A stretch of 32,313 nt of DNA from an uncultured Candidatus Saccharibacteria bacterium (GTDB lineage Bacteria; Patescibacteriota; Saccharimonadia; Saccharimonadales; Saccharimonadaceae), in the NCBI GenBank assembly GCA_947570505.1, contig CANOTH010000012.1:1-32313 (forward strand). The letters are read 5' to 3'. Shown here in pieces: positions 7,905 through 15,076 of the stretch. The notes below the pieces were generated by a model that did not search any database, was not told the DNA's origin, and worked only from the letters and a program-made list of their open reading frames with translations. Position 1 is the first letter of the stretch, and every line of letters starts with the position of its first letter. The translations under genes were made by a program, and so were the position numbers.

Positions 7905-8435
7905 TTATTGTTCATTCCAGCGCTTAATCGCATCGGCGATGACCTGCTTCGCCTCGTCTACACCGGCAAATTCCTTCACTTCGGTGCTGCCTGGCTTCTT
8001 CAAATCTTTGTAATGATTGAAGTGGAACTCAATTTGCTTAATCAGTTGCTTGGGCAAATCTTCTAAGCTCTGATAACAATCACCATTATTACGGTCGTCA
8101 GCTGGTACAGCGATAATCTTATCATCTACTTCGCCACTATCGACGAATTTCATCACACCGAGCACACGGGCAGTAGTATAAATACCAGTAGTTAGAGGTT
8201 GATCAGTAATCAAAAGCACATCTAGCTCGTCACCATCCTCATCAAGAGTCTGAGGAATAAAGCCATAGTTGCAAGGCTTAGCAAAGGCAATCGGCTCTAC
8301 CCGATCTAGCATGAAACAGGCATTTTTGCGATCCCATTCGATCTTATGGTTGCTGCCCGTCGGAATCTCGACAACAACATTGATTTCACCATTTTCATAA
8401 TCACCGGGGGTGAGGATTTTATTAAAATCTGCCAT
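7905..8435 (-). CDS. ppa: inorganic pyrophosphatase, soluble family I
   Basis: Cytoplasmic Mg-dependent hydrolysis of pyrophosphate to two phosphates, pulling nucleotide and aminoacyl-tRNA synthesis forward. 176 aa, the bacterial hexameric size. The family signature DEDGDELDV lies at ~65-73, with the E/K/Y residues of IPTGSNHKIEWD, YGFIPQT and HFNHYKDLK in place. The start has AAGGAG 5 nt upstream, and a tgcTATAAT lies 24 nt before the ATG, so this mRNA has a short leader. It is probably the only working pyrophosphatase here, because the membrane pyrophosphatase at 26.5-27.9 kb is broken. Confidence 0.96.
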   Translation of the reverse strand: MADFNKILTPGDYENGEINVVVEIPTGSNHKIEWDRKNACFMLDRVEPIAFAKPCNYGFIPQTLDEDGDELDVLLITDQPLTTGIYTTARVLGVMKFVDSGEVDDKIIAVPADDRNNGDCYQSLEDLPKQLIKQIEFHFNHYKDLKKPGSTEVKEFAGVDEAKQVIADAIKRWNEQ

Positions 8436-8459
8436 AATTACTCCTTAGTTATAGTAATA

Positions 8460-8468
8460 ATTATAGCA
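8460..8468 (-). promoter_or_regulatory. ppa extended -10 (TGCTATAAT)
   Basis: TGC plus TATAAT on the minus strand, 24 nt from the ppa start, leaving room for a leader with AAGGAG. Confidence 0.6.
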
Positions 8469-8492
8469 CAGAAATAAAACCTAGACCAAGGG

Positions 8493-8523
8493 TAAAAGCC
8501 ATGCCTCTGCGGCATGGCTTATA
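8493..8523 (-). terminator. intrinsic terminator of the 8551-9147 gene
   Basis: A perfect 10-bp stem AAGCCATGCC/GGCATGGCTT with a 5-base loop; on the minus strand it is followed by TTTTA. Confidence 0.75.
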
Positions 8524-8550
8524 ATATTTTGTCAAATTTTGCGCGGTGGC

Positions 8551-9147
8551 TTAATCTTCCCCTGCATCAACGTAATAGGGGTATGATTCCCAGAGCCGAT
8601 TGTCTTCAAAAGTATATGTACTATTCGGTGCATCGTCAGACCTAATTTGGCGAACGATAAAGCTATTTGGATTGTCCGTGTCGAGGTAGGACAGTTGATA
8701 ATTGCAGCTTGACTCGTTCCCTAACTTGGCACCATTAATGTTAATGACTATTCTACGGGCTGCACAAGGCCGAGTGAGATCTAAAGTTATCGTACCGCGG
8801 TTTTCGGTACGATAATTGAAGTATTTCAATTCGACTTTCTGCACACTGTGAACCTCGACTTCATAAAGCTGCCACTGTGACCGGCGCTCGTGCAAAATCG
8901 AAGCCGCCTGGCGCCGAAATTTCTTACGATGTCGCCGAGCTTTAGTTTTTACAATCAAGTCCGCGATGTCAAACTTCTCAGCAAATTCATCTGGGGTTAG
9001 CAAAAGCTCCTGATAGATGGTTTGCCGCCAAAAGCCTTCTTCGCTTCTAGCCTTAATCACCAGACTTTTATTATCCAGAGCCGTACATCTGTGTTCTTGT
9101 ACGAGCTGCGGAGCCTCTTTCTTTCGGAAAGGCCACCATTTAAACAT
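8551..9147 (-). CDS. hypothetical protein, basic and beta-rich
   Basis: No family recognised. 198 aa. It begins MFKWWPFRKKE without a signal peptide or membrane helix, has a strongly basic stretch RRHRKKFRRQAASILHERR in the middle, and a C-terminal half of alternating hydrophobic/polar strands (VEVHSVQKVELKYFNY, GTITLDLTR, RRIVININGAKLG) suggesting a beta fold. The start is the ATG at 9147, where GGAGGGA sits 8 nt upstream; an in-frame ATG at 9162 lies before this site. It has a consensus promoter at 9223-9251 and a terminator, so it is a monocistronic, well-expressed unit. Confidence 0.7.
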   Translation of the reverse strand: MFKWWPFRKKEAPQLVQEHRCTALDNKSLVIKARSEEGFWRQTIYQELLLTPDEFAEKFDIADLIVKTKARRHRKKFRRQAASILHERRSQWQLYEVEVHSVQKVELKYFNYRTENRGTITLDLTRPCAARRIVININGAKLGNESSCNYQLSYLDTDNPNSFIVRQIRSDDAPNSTYTFEDNRLWESYPYYVDAGED

Positions 9148-9222
9148 ATAAAATCCCTCCATTCATATGTTACTAAACCAATAAACTACCAGCCGCTATT
9201 CTTACAGAGCGACTCTACTCTC

Positions 9223-9251
9223 ATATTAGCACACTTTTGTAGAATTGTCAA
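9223..9251 (-). promoter_or_regulatory. strong promoter (TTGACA-17-TAATAT)
   Basis: Perfect -35, 17-bp spacer ending TGTGC, and TAATAT. It drives the 9147 start with a ~70-nt leader. Confidence 0.8.
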
Positions 9252-9293
9252 TAGATAAATCGTATTTCTGGCGATCTATCAACTATTTGGCAT

Positions 9294-10505
9294 TTATTTA
9301 GCATTATGATCATACGGCTTCTGTCGGGGATCCTGAAAAATCTTCTCGTTTTTCACCTCTTTTGGCAGATAACTCTTATCTAGGTGGAAGCCAGCTTCCC
9401 ACTTTTGCCCCTCACCAAAGCCGAGATCTTTCATCAGCTTAGTCGGAGCATTGCGTAGCCAGGTAGGTACCGGGCAACCCATACTCTTATGCGCCACTGC
9501 CTGTGCCCGCGCCCAACCATTATAGGTATCGCGATTTTTCTTGGCTTTAGCCAGGACTACGGCAACATGACTCAAGATAATTCCACCCTCCGGCATACCC
9601 ACACGTTCAATCGCCTCGAAACAGCTCACGGCCAAATTCAGGGCTCCATTCCCAGCCAGACCGATATCCTCGGAGGCAAAAATCACCATGCGCCGAGCGA
9701 TGAATTTGGGATCCTCACCGCTCTCCACCATGCGCGCCAAATAATACAGGGTCGCATCCACATCGCAACCCCGCATAGATTTGATGAAAGCCGAAATATT
9801 ATCATAATGGTAATCGCCGGTTTTATCATAAAGGGGCATTTTTTGACCAACGGCGGTCTCTACTACCTTGCGGTCGACTTTTTCGGCCAAGTTCAGCGCC
9901 AATTCTAAATCGCCCAGAGCCGAACGTGCATCACCACCGGAGAGATCGGCCAAGTAATTGATTGCTTCTTCTGAGACACGGTCATCAGCCTTTTCGGCCT
10001 TGATGGCCCGCTCGAGAACTTTGATAATTCCCTCCCTAGTGAGTGGCGAGACAATCACCACACGCGAACGTGACAACAGTGGCGAAATCACTTCGAAACT
10101 GGGATTCTCGGTCGTAGCGCCGATGAGGATAATCAGACCGGATTCCACATGGGGCAGAAAAGCATCCTGCTGAGCTTTATTAAAGCGGTGAATTTCGTCA
10201 ACAAATAGCACAGTGCGAATCTTCAGATTCCAGTTGGTCTTGGCGCGCTCGACCACGTCTTCGACATCTTTCTTATGCGCGGTGACGGCTGAAAGCTCGA
10301 CGAAATCAGCTTGATACTCGCGAGCTAGAATACGAGCCAGAGTAGTCTTACCAGTGCCAGGAGGCCCCCAAAAAATTAGGTTGACGGGTTCAGCTTTTTT
10401 GACGATTTCAGTAAGAATTTTGCCCTCGCCAATAATCGCATCCTGCCCAATCACCTCGTCTAAACTTTGCGGTCGCATGCGCTCCGCTAGCGGCACTCGG
10501 CTCAT
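9294..10505 (-). CDS. rarA: replication-associated recombination AAA+ ATPase RarA/MgsA
   Basis: AAA+ ATPase acting at stalled replication forks, related to clamp-loader and RuvB ATPases. Walker A GPPGTGKT (47-54), Walker B LFVDEIHR (100-107), sensor-1 region GATTENPSFEV, arginine-finger region LLSRSRV, and the C-terminal tetramerisation/MgsA domain (SGEDPKFIARRMVIFASEDIGLA). The length, 403 aa, is slightly short of E. coli RarA but complete. The start ATG is 6 nt from tgcTATAAT, a probable leaderless mRNA. Monocistronic. Confidence 0.95.
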   Translation of the reverse strand: MSRVPLAERMRPQSLDEVIGQDAIIGEGKILTEIVKKAEPVNLIFWGPPGTGKTTLARILAREYQADFVELSAVTAHKKDVEDVVERAKTNWNLKIRTVLFVDEIHRFNKAQQDAFLPHVESGLIILIGATTENPSFEVISPLLSRSRVVIVSPLTREGIIKVLERAIKAEKADDRVSEEAINYLADLSGGDARSALGDLELALNLAEKVDRKVVETAVGQKMPLYDKTGDYHYDNISAFIKSMRGCDVDATLYYLARMVESGEDPKFIARRMVIFASEDIGLAGNGALNLAVSCFEAIERVGMPEGGIILSHVAVVLAKAKKNRDTYNGWARAQAVAHKSMGCPVPTWLRNAPTKLMKDLGFGEGQKWEAGFHLDKSYLPKEVKNEKIFQDPRQKPYDHNAK

Positions 10506-10511
10506 GTTTTT

Positions 10512-10520
10512 ATTATAGCA
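10512..10520 (-). promoter_or_regulatory. rarA extended -10 (TGCTATAAT), leaderless
   Basis: TATAAT with TG motif, 6 nt from the rarA ATG and no Shine-Dalgarno between them. Confidence 0.7.
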
Positions 10521-10547
10521 TGGTTTAATCAGATTGAAAGTACCATC

Positions 10548-10576
10548 TTGACAAGTTTGATTATATCATGCACAAT
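10548..10576 (+). promoter_or_regulatory. promoter (TTGACA-17-CACAAT)
   Basis: Perfect -35 with 17-bp spacing to a tgCACAAT -10, giving a ~43-nt leader to the 10626 start. It lies back to back with the rarA promoter. Confidence 0.65.
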
Positions 10577-10625
10577 ATGTGGTAATAGCTAACTCTGTAG
10601 CTAAAAATGATTGGAGGTGCACCTT

Positions 10626-11297
10626 ATGAAATTGATGCTAAGTGTAATGAACTTTTTGGCCAAATATTCTACACCGAAGTGGAATAAAGTTCGTCCGCTC
10701 AGGATTGCTTGCCGTAAGACTTATCAGTCGTTAGCGAGAGCTCGATCCTATGTCATAGCCCACTGGCCGGAAAAAATTACTTTGCCGTCAATCTGCGACA
10801 AGATTACCCAGGACGAGATAGTTAATACTTATCCCTATCCTGAGGGTTTTGCGCCTTGGCCAGAGGATGATGGAATAGTTGAGCCTGGCGAATCTGCCCA
10901 GGGGAGAGGATATGCTATAATCAGTGACTCTATGGGTTTCGTAGTCAACCGTAGTACTAGTTATGTGGCTTTTAAGATCTACGAGCGAACCGGGCGGAGA
11001 TTAGTACGTCCTGATCGGGAGGCATATCATGCCAAGAATTGGGCAAAACTATTGGAGACCAATGGCTTCAGGAAGGTCAGTAAGCGAGCCGTTCGTTCTG
11101 CTAAGGGTAGTTTTGTAGGTATTATAGTCCAAGACGGCGAATTTGGCCAAGTCGTGTGGCTAGAGAAAACTCTGGTGACTTATCTGCACGAAGGTGAAAT
11201 TATTACGCAAGTTTGTTCAACTTACCGCAATTTCGAATTTTTATTAGAGTACCATGATTTGGGCGATGAAGCGCTAATCTGGTACCAGATTAGTTAG
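10626..11297 (+). CDS. CHAP-like protein with catalytic Cys and His apparently replaced
   Basis: 223 aa. Residues ~100-210 follow the CHAP (NlpC/P60-related peptidoglycan amidase/peptidase) pattern: DSMGFVVNRSTSYVAFKIYE, then NWAKLLETNGFR, GSFVGIIV, GEFGQVVWLEK, TQVCSTYRNFEF. In active CHAP domains the first motif reads ...CTSYVAxK and the second GHVAxVE; here the Cys position is Ser110 (AGT) and the His position Gln175 (CAA), while Glu180 is kept. If the alignment is right this is a pseudoenzyme. No clear signal peptide. Start ATG at 10626 with GGAGGTG 9 nt upstream. Own promoter and terminator. The CHAP assignment comes from motif reading and is moderate. Confidence 0.6.
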   Translation: MKLMLSVMNFLAKYSTPKWNKVRPLRIACRKTYQSLARARSYVIAHWPEKITLPSICDKITQDEIVNTYPYPEGFAPWPEDDGIVEPGESAQGRGYAIISDSMGFVVNRSTSYVAFKIYERTGRRLVRPDREAYHAKNWAKLLETNGFRKVSKRAVRSAKGSFVGIIVQDGEFGQVVWLEKTLVTYLHEGEIITQVCSTYRNFEFLLEYHDLGDEALIWYQIS

Positions 11298-11319
11298 AGC
11301 CGCTTTTAGCGGCTTTTTT
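11298..11319 (+). terminator. intrinsic terminator
   Basis: Stem AGCCGC/GCGGCT, loop TTTTA, then a T tract, immediately after the stop of the CHAP-like gene. Confidence 0.85.
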
Positions 11320-11340
11320 CTATTTTGGCTTGATTAGCTA

Positions 11341-11531
11341 TCGTCCGTAGCGGGCATCTCAATATGCATAGAGGTGCCCTGGCTGCAGTTGGTAGTAATG
11401 GCTACAATCGTTCAAGTATGGCTGGTGGGTCAAACTGGGGGCAATTGCTGGGATTTGCAGAAGATGTAGTAGTCCCATCTGATGGTTCGCATGATCGTCA
11501 ATATGGTCTCCCCGTCCGCTGTTTGGTATAG
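11341..11531 (+). pseudogene. orphan C-terminal cassette of a FISUMP-type surface protein (copy 1)
   Basis: An open frame without start (in-frame TGA at 11331) encodes VRSGHLNMHRGAL ... VVVPSDGSHDRQYGLPVRCLV then TAG. The pattern VRSG, inner G-G/Ser positions, VxPS, DR and a terminal GLPVRCLV is that of the C-terminal lobe of the FISUMP/major paralogous domain (C-type-lectin-like). It shares its first 14 bases (11341-11354) and last 24 bases (11505-11528) exactly with copy 2 at 28 kb, while the core differs. The remaining sequence to 11662 holds no gene I can support. Confidence 0.6.
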
Positions 11532-11662
11532 CTAGTTATGTATCAACCTTCGCTTGCAAGAGGCTCACCCGGACTTCAGAAAGTAGGGACAGAAACACGT
11601 TAGGCATTATTAGGAAACGGCGAACGAGCAAAAATGCGTCCATGAAGGACGCGAAGTTGGTG

Positions 11663-11890
11663 TTAACGCATATTGCGCAAAAAGTGACGGATTATTAAGA
11701 ACCCAAGGATTAATGCCAAAATTACTAAGGTAATTAAGCTAAAGGCTACAGCATGAAGCAAAAACCTTACAGTCATATAAAGACAGATTGCGCTAATCGT
11801 AGTAATTCCACGTACAATTCGACGTAACCGAACCCCAAGTAACTTGCTCAAAATCCACACAATTGCAACAAAAACCACTAATGTACTCAT
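11663..11890 (-). CDS. small membrane protein, function unknown
   Basis: 75 aa with two hydrophobic stretches: MSTLVVFVAIVWILSKLLGV (1-20) and a long one at ~45-68, separated by a basic segment (RLRRIVRG). It ends RHFLRNMR. Two or three membrane helices are expected, with basic loops inside. GGGGGT lies 5-6 nt before the ATG. It has its own consensus promoter and a leader containing a 7-bp hairpin (TATAGGA/TCCTATA, 11916-11938). No family recognised. Confidence 0.65.
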   Translation of the reverse strand: MSTLVVFVAIVWILSKLLGVRLRRIVRGITTISAICLYMTVRFLLHAVAFSLITLVILALILGFLIIRHFLRNMR

Positions 11891-11943
11891 TTGCTACCCC
11901 CTATCAGCAGAATTTTATAGGAATTTACGAATCCTATACCTCT

Positions 11944-11972
11944 ATATTATCACAGATTCATGATTTTGTCAA
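11944..11972 (-). promoter_or_regulatory. strong promoter (TTGACA-17-TAATAT)
   Basis: The same -35, spacer and -10 as the promoter at 9223-9251. It drives the small membrane protein with a ~45-nt leader. Confidence 0.75.
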
Positions 11973-12018
11973 TAGTCTTTATGGTTTTTCGCTTAAATGC
12001 AAGTATTTCAACATAGAA

Positions 12019-12687
12019 TTATTCAAAACTTTTGACTAATAGTCCAAGTGGCGGAAGTAAGTCTGCGTAATGTTCAACTTTCAAAGCAAAACTTAGCGGC
12101 TTAGTCAGCAAAATCCGGGCAAATTTTATTTCGTTCACTCCGATCTGGCCATTCATGTCTGGTCGCAAAGCCTGCTCTAGGCCGTCCCAAAGGTATTTTT
12201 GGTCCACGGACAGCTCCACTTCATTAACGTCGCGGACGAGATTTATTTCTTCCCCAGTCGCACGAGCTAAATTTAAAATTGCCCAAGTCCGCACTAGCTC
12301 CAGAGGCATTTGCCGATGCAATCCATGCAAGATCTGCTTGAGAATTGTGAAAAACTCGGGATTATCGGTCTGCTCAGCCAAGCGATCAAGCCTTTTGAGA
12401 TAATGAGAAGCCAGTTCGAGACGGGGCAAATCGGTCATGATATTGCCATAAAATTTAAGCATTTTGGCACTAGTAAGTGTAGCAAGGTTACTGTGTCCCT
12501 GGTGCATGACTACATCGGCCACGGAAAATAACTCAATTCCTCCAGCGAGACGCGACTTTTCTTTGCGTACCCCACGAGCTAAGACGGCGATTTTACCTTC
12601 TGGAGTAAGTAAGCTAAGGATACGATCTGATTCGCCGTAGTTCGTCCGTCTCAGTACGATCGCGTGAGTACGTAAATCACTAGGCAT
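12019..12687 (-). CDS. recO: DNA repair protein RecO
   Basis: RecFOR-pathway mediator that loads RecA onto SSB-coated DNA. The N-terminal OB fold is clear (THAIVLRRTNYGESDRILSLLTPEGKIAVLARGVRKEKSRLAGGIELFSVADV), followed by the helical domain (LELASHYLKRLDRLAEQ...). At 222 aa it is shorter than E. coli RecO, and the C-terminal zinc-binding cysteines seen in some RecO are absent. It overlaps the receiver gene by 8 bp and is probably translated from the same message. Confidence 0.93.
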   Translation of the reverse strand: MPSDLRTHAIVLRRTNYGESDRILSLLTPEGKIAVLARGVRKEKSRLAGGIELFSVADVVMHQGHSNLATLTSAKMLKFYGNIMTDLPRLELASHYLKRLDRLAEQTDNPEFFTILKQILHGLHRQMPLELVRTWAILNLARATGEEINLVRDVNEVELSVDQKYLWDGLEQALRPDMNGQIGVNEIKFARILLTKPLSFALKVEHYADLLPPLGLLVKSFE

Positions 12688-13153
12688 TAGGTGTACTATC
12701 TGTCCCTAAGCTAGGTGGCAAGACTGGATTAGCACTAGTGGCCGCTGCACGGTTAGCCCATCGTTTTTGCAGTCCCGCTGCCACGGCGGCTTGAATATCT
12801 TCTGGTGTCATCGTGCTCTTGGAAAGAATTCCGATCACCCCGTAATGTTCTAGATTACGATCAGACAAATCCAAACTCGTAATCAGAACCACCGGAATCG
12901 AGGCTGTATCGTCATAAGATAAGAGTTCGTTTAGAAAAGTAAAGCCATCGGGTCCAGTCAAGAGCACGTCGAGTAAAATCACATCTGGGGTATCTGTATC
13001 AAGGCTATTTGCAGCATTAATTGCATCATTAAAAATCATCACGTAGGGCGGCTGCTTGCTACCATCTGCCTCTGTTTGCTCGCACTCACGTGCTGCCATC
13101 GCAATACATTCGGCCATCATCGGATTATCCTCAATCACGTATACTAGACTCAT
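12680..13153 (-). CDS. single-domain response regulator (receiver only)
   Basis: 157 aa with one REC domain and no output domain. Acidic pocket E8/D9, phospho-acceptor Asp62 in VILLDVLL, conserved Thr92 (VLITS) and Lys112 (LSKS). The C-terminal ~35 residues are Ala/Pro/Ser-rich and look disordered. It acts in the cytoplasm, probably as partner of the kinase 36 bp upstream, by protein-protein contact. Start ATG with AAAGGAG 5 nt upstream. recO follows with an overlap. Confidence 0.9.
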   Translation of the reverse strand: MSLVYVIEDNPMMAECIAMAARECEQTEADGSKQPPYVMIFNDAINAANSLDTDTPDVILLDVLLTGPDGFTFLNELLSYDDTASIPVVLITSLDLSDRNLEHYGVIGILSKSTMTPEDIQAAVAAGLQKRWANRAAATSANPVLPPSLGTDSTPNA

Positions 13154-13189
13154 ATTACTCCTTTGTTTTATTCTAACATATAATTATCT

Positions 13190-13876
13190 CTAAATCAAGC
13201 TCATTTGCTGAGAGACCGGCAGATCAACGAAGAAACTCGTACCATCTCTATGTCGCACGGCACCAATCTTGCTATGCATGTAGTAGGCAAACTCAGAGGC
13301 GATAAAGAGGCCGAGACCCGAGCTACCAGGACGCATCGCAATAGAAGCTGGGGTAGCGAGGCGGCCGCTTTGCAACTCGCGCCAAATCCTAGTCGGCAAA
13401 GCCGGTCCAAAATCTCGCACTCCAATCCGAATCTTGTCTGTATGATCTGAGATTGACAGTTGACTACAAGTACCATTTTCGGAATAGCGCAAGGCGTTAA
13501 CGCAAAAATTATAGACTATACTACGTAGCAAATCGCGGTTAGCCACGGCTAAGCGAGACTTGTTATGATACGATAAACCCAGGGTTTTCTGGGAAAAACC
13601 AAAAAGTGGAGCAAGCTCACGCATAACCTCATCGCAAACCCCACGTACGCTGACTGGCTCTAGGTCGAACAGACCGTCTTCGAGCCGGGAAATCTTCGTG
13701 AGATCCTCGACTTCGCGGAGAGCTCGGTCAGAAACTTCAACCAGCTGCCTCTGCAAGCGGGACTGCGTGGCGGGATCAGGAGCCAGTGCTAAAGCCAACG
13801 TAAGCTGACGCATCAAACAGAGCGGCGCTTTGAGCTCATGCGCTGCCACCAAAAACCCATTTACCTCCACAGACAT
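13190..13876 (-). CDS. cytoplasmic histidine kinase without sensor domain
   Basis: 228 aa. It starts almost directly at the dimerisation/phosphoacceptor helix: H-box AAHELKAPL with His13. The ATPase domain has N-box NFCVNALRYSENG, G1 VRDFGPALP and G2 GSSGLGLFIASE. No membrane segment, PAS or GAF domain precedes the H-box. The start is supported by a leaderless promoter: tgtTATAAT 6 nt from the ATG. It must receive its signal from another protein or act as a phosphorelay/phosphatase core. The receiver gene follows directly. Confidence 0.9.
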   Translation of the reverse strand: MSVEVNGFLVAAHELKAPLCLMRQLTLALALAPDPATQSRLQRQLVEVSDRALREVEDLTKISRLEDGLFDLEPVSVRGVCDEVMRELAPLFGFSQKTLGLSYHNKSRLAVANRDLLRSIVYNFCVNALRYSENGTCSQLSISDHTDKIRIGVRDFGPALPTRIWRELQSGRLATPASIAMRPGSSGLGLFIASEFAYYMHSKIGAVRHRDGTSFFVDLPVSQQMSLI

Positions 13877-13882
13877 ATTTCC

Positions 13883-13891
13883 ATTATAACA
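13883..13891 (-). promoter_or_regulatory. histidine kinase extended -10 (TGTTATAAT), leaderless
   Basis: TATAAT 6 nt from the ATG at 13876, fixing the short start of the kinase. Confidence 0.7.
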
Positions 13892-13911
13892 TGGCTCAGT
13901 CTGACAGCAAT

Positions 13912-14802
13912 CTATTCAACAAAAGTTACAGTACCTAAAACTTTATCAAATTCTTCCTTAAATAGTGGAGCATCGGTACGCAAGACCACGGTTTTGTCGC
14001 GCAGCTTAAACAAAGCTGCTATGCCATGGATGCCATTAGAAAATTCACCAGTATAGACGTTCCCCACTGTACTACCAATATTGCGAGTTTCGACCGTGAG
14101 TTTACCGTTTTTGACACTGCTATCATAATTACGGACAATCGTATCATAAGGCTGGTCTAAAATCGTCACTCTTAAAGCATTGATCGTAGTGCCGCTCACG
14201 GGCAGAACTTCACCTGGATTCAAATAGGCCTCGTAATCTCCCCCATTCACCGCATCGCGACCAATATAAAGATTCCAGGTCTTGGGATATTCAAAATTAA
14301 GGCTACCATAATCGGCTGGACCGGCGAAAGTCTTATAGGGATATTTTTCACGTTCGACGAATTCAGTTTCTAGCTGGGTGGTATTATTGGCTACAGCTAC
14401 TGCTACCGCCTCATCAATCTGTGCATTCACATCGGTGCGTAACGTATCCCACTCTAAATATTTCCAGATGAATAACCCGATAAAAGTTACAGCCACGATG
14501 CTCACTAATACAAGGATAATGATTTCAATTAGGCCCCGATGGGATTTCTTAGCTTCTTCTGGCACTGGAGCCGAGTGTAAAGCGGTATTAGTGGCCGTTG
14601 GCACTGAGCCGGGCATACCTGGACCAAACCCTGGGTCTTGATGCTCGGGTGGCAAGACTACACTGCCTTGAGGCAAATCATCCTCCACCATAGGATCACT
14701 AGCTGACTTAGTACCAAAAAACGGTGTTTTAGCATGAGGATCTGGCGGAGCAGCTGAAGCTGAAGCGCTAGATGTGCCAGTAACTGGTGGTTGGTTTTGC
14801 AT
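13912..14802 (-). CDS. membrane-anchored protein, Pro/Ala-rich N-terminus, PsbP-like outer domain
   Basis: 296 aa. Residues 1-~88 are low-complexity and rich in Pro, Ala and Ser. After basic residues (EEAKKSHRG) comes one transmembrane helix (~92-115: IEIIILVLVSIVAVTFIGLFIW), so the rest faces outward. The outer part (~150-296) has the run GSLNFEYPKTWNLYI ... VFEEFDKVLGTVTF-like ending seen in PsbP-like folds (F/YPxxW near the start, final KVLxTVTF). Function unknown. Leaderless promoter with an 8-nt gap. The long cytoplasmic disordered tail is unusual for a surface lipoprotein-like domain. Confidence 0.75.
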   Translation of the reverse strand: MQNQPPVTGTSSASASAAPPDPHAKTPFFGTKSASDPMVEDDLPQGSVVLPPEHQDPGFGPGMPGSVPTATNTALHSAPVPEEAKKSHRGLIEIIILVLVSIVAVTFIGLFIWKYLEWDTLRTDVNAQIDEAVAVAVANNTTQLETEFVEREKYPYKTFAGPADYGSLNFEYPKTWNLYIGRDAVNGGDYEAYLNPGEVLPVSGTTINALRVTILDQPYDTIVRNYDSSVKNGKLTVETRNIGSTVGNVYTGEFSNGIHGIAALFKLRDKTVVLRTDAPLFKEEFDKVLGTVTFVE

Positions 14803-14810
14803 ATGTTTTT

Positions 14811-14816
14811 ATTATA
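14811..14816 (-). promoter_or_regulatory. -10 element (TATAAT), leaderless
   Basis: TATAAT 8 nt from the ATG at 14802, with no Shine-Dalgarno between. Confidence 0.6.
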
Positions 14817-14860
14817 ACGCACACGACAATTTTGTAAAGCTTGTAGACATTAGTAAATGG

Positions 14861-15076
14861 TTAATCCTTAGTAAAGTCGGCCAACACCTGTACTTGATTC
14901 TTGAGTTCTGCGAGATTACGGTTAATTTCTACACTTAAATCTCGAGCTTTCTGGTAGTGCTCTAAAGCTTCATCTAAATTAAACTCGTCACCATAAAACC
15001 ATTCTACGATCCGATCAAGTTGTTCAATCTTTTGATTGATAGATGATTTAGCTGTTTTATGCTCGTTTGATGGCAT
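14861..15076 (-). CDS. xseB: exodeoxyribonuclease VII small subunit
   Basis: 71-aa helical hairpin subunit of ExoVII. The segment INQKIEQLDRIVEWF ... NLDEALEHYQKARDLSVEINRNLAELKNQV is the XseB fold: two helices with the LDEAL/LEKAL motif. It overlaps the end of xseA by 20 bp, ensuring paired synthesis. Confidence 0.93.
   Translation of the reverse strand: MPSNEHKTAKSSINQKIEQLDRIVEWFYGDEFNLDEALEHYQKARDLSVEINRNLAELKNQVQVLADFTKD

Noticed and set aside
9489-9908. 139-codon plus-strand frame opposite rarA
   Set aside because: It lies wholly inside a clear rarA gene and has no family motif or ribosome site; a codon-bias shadow.
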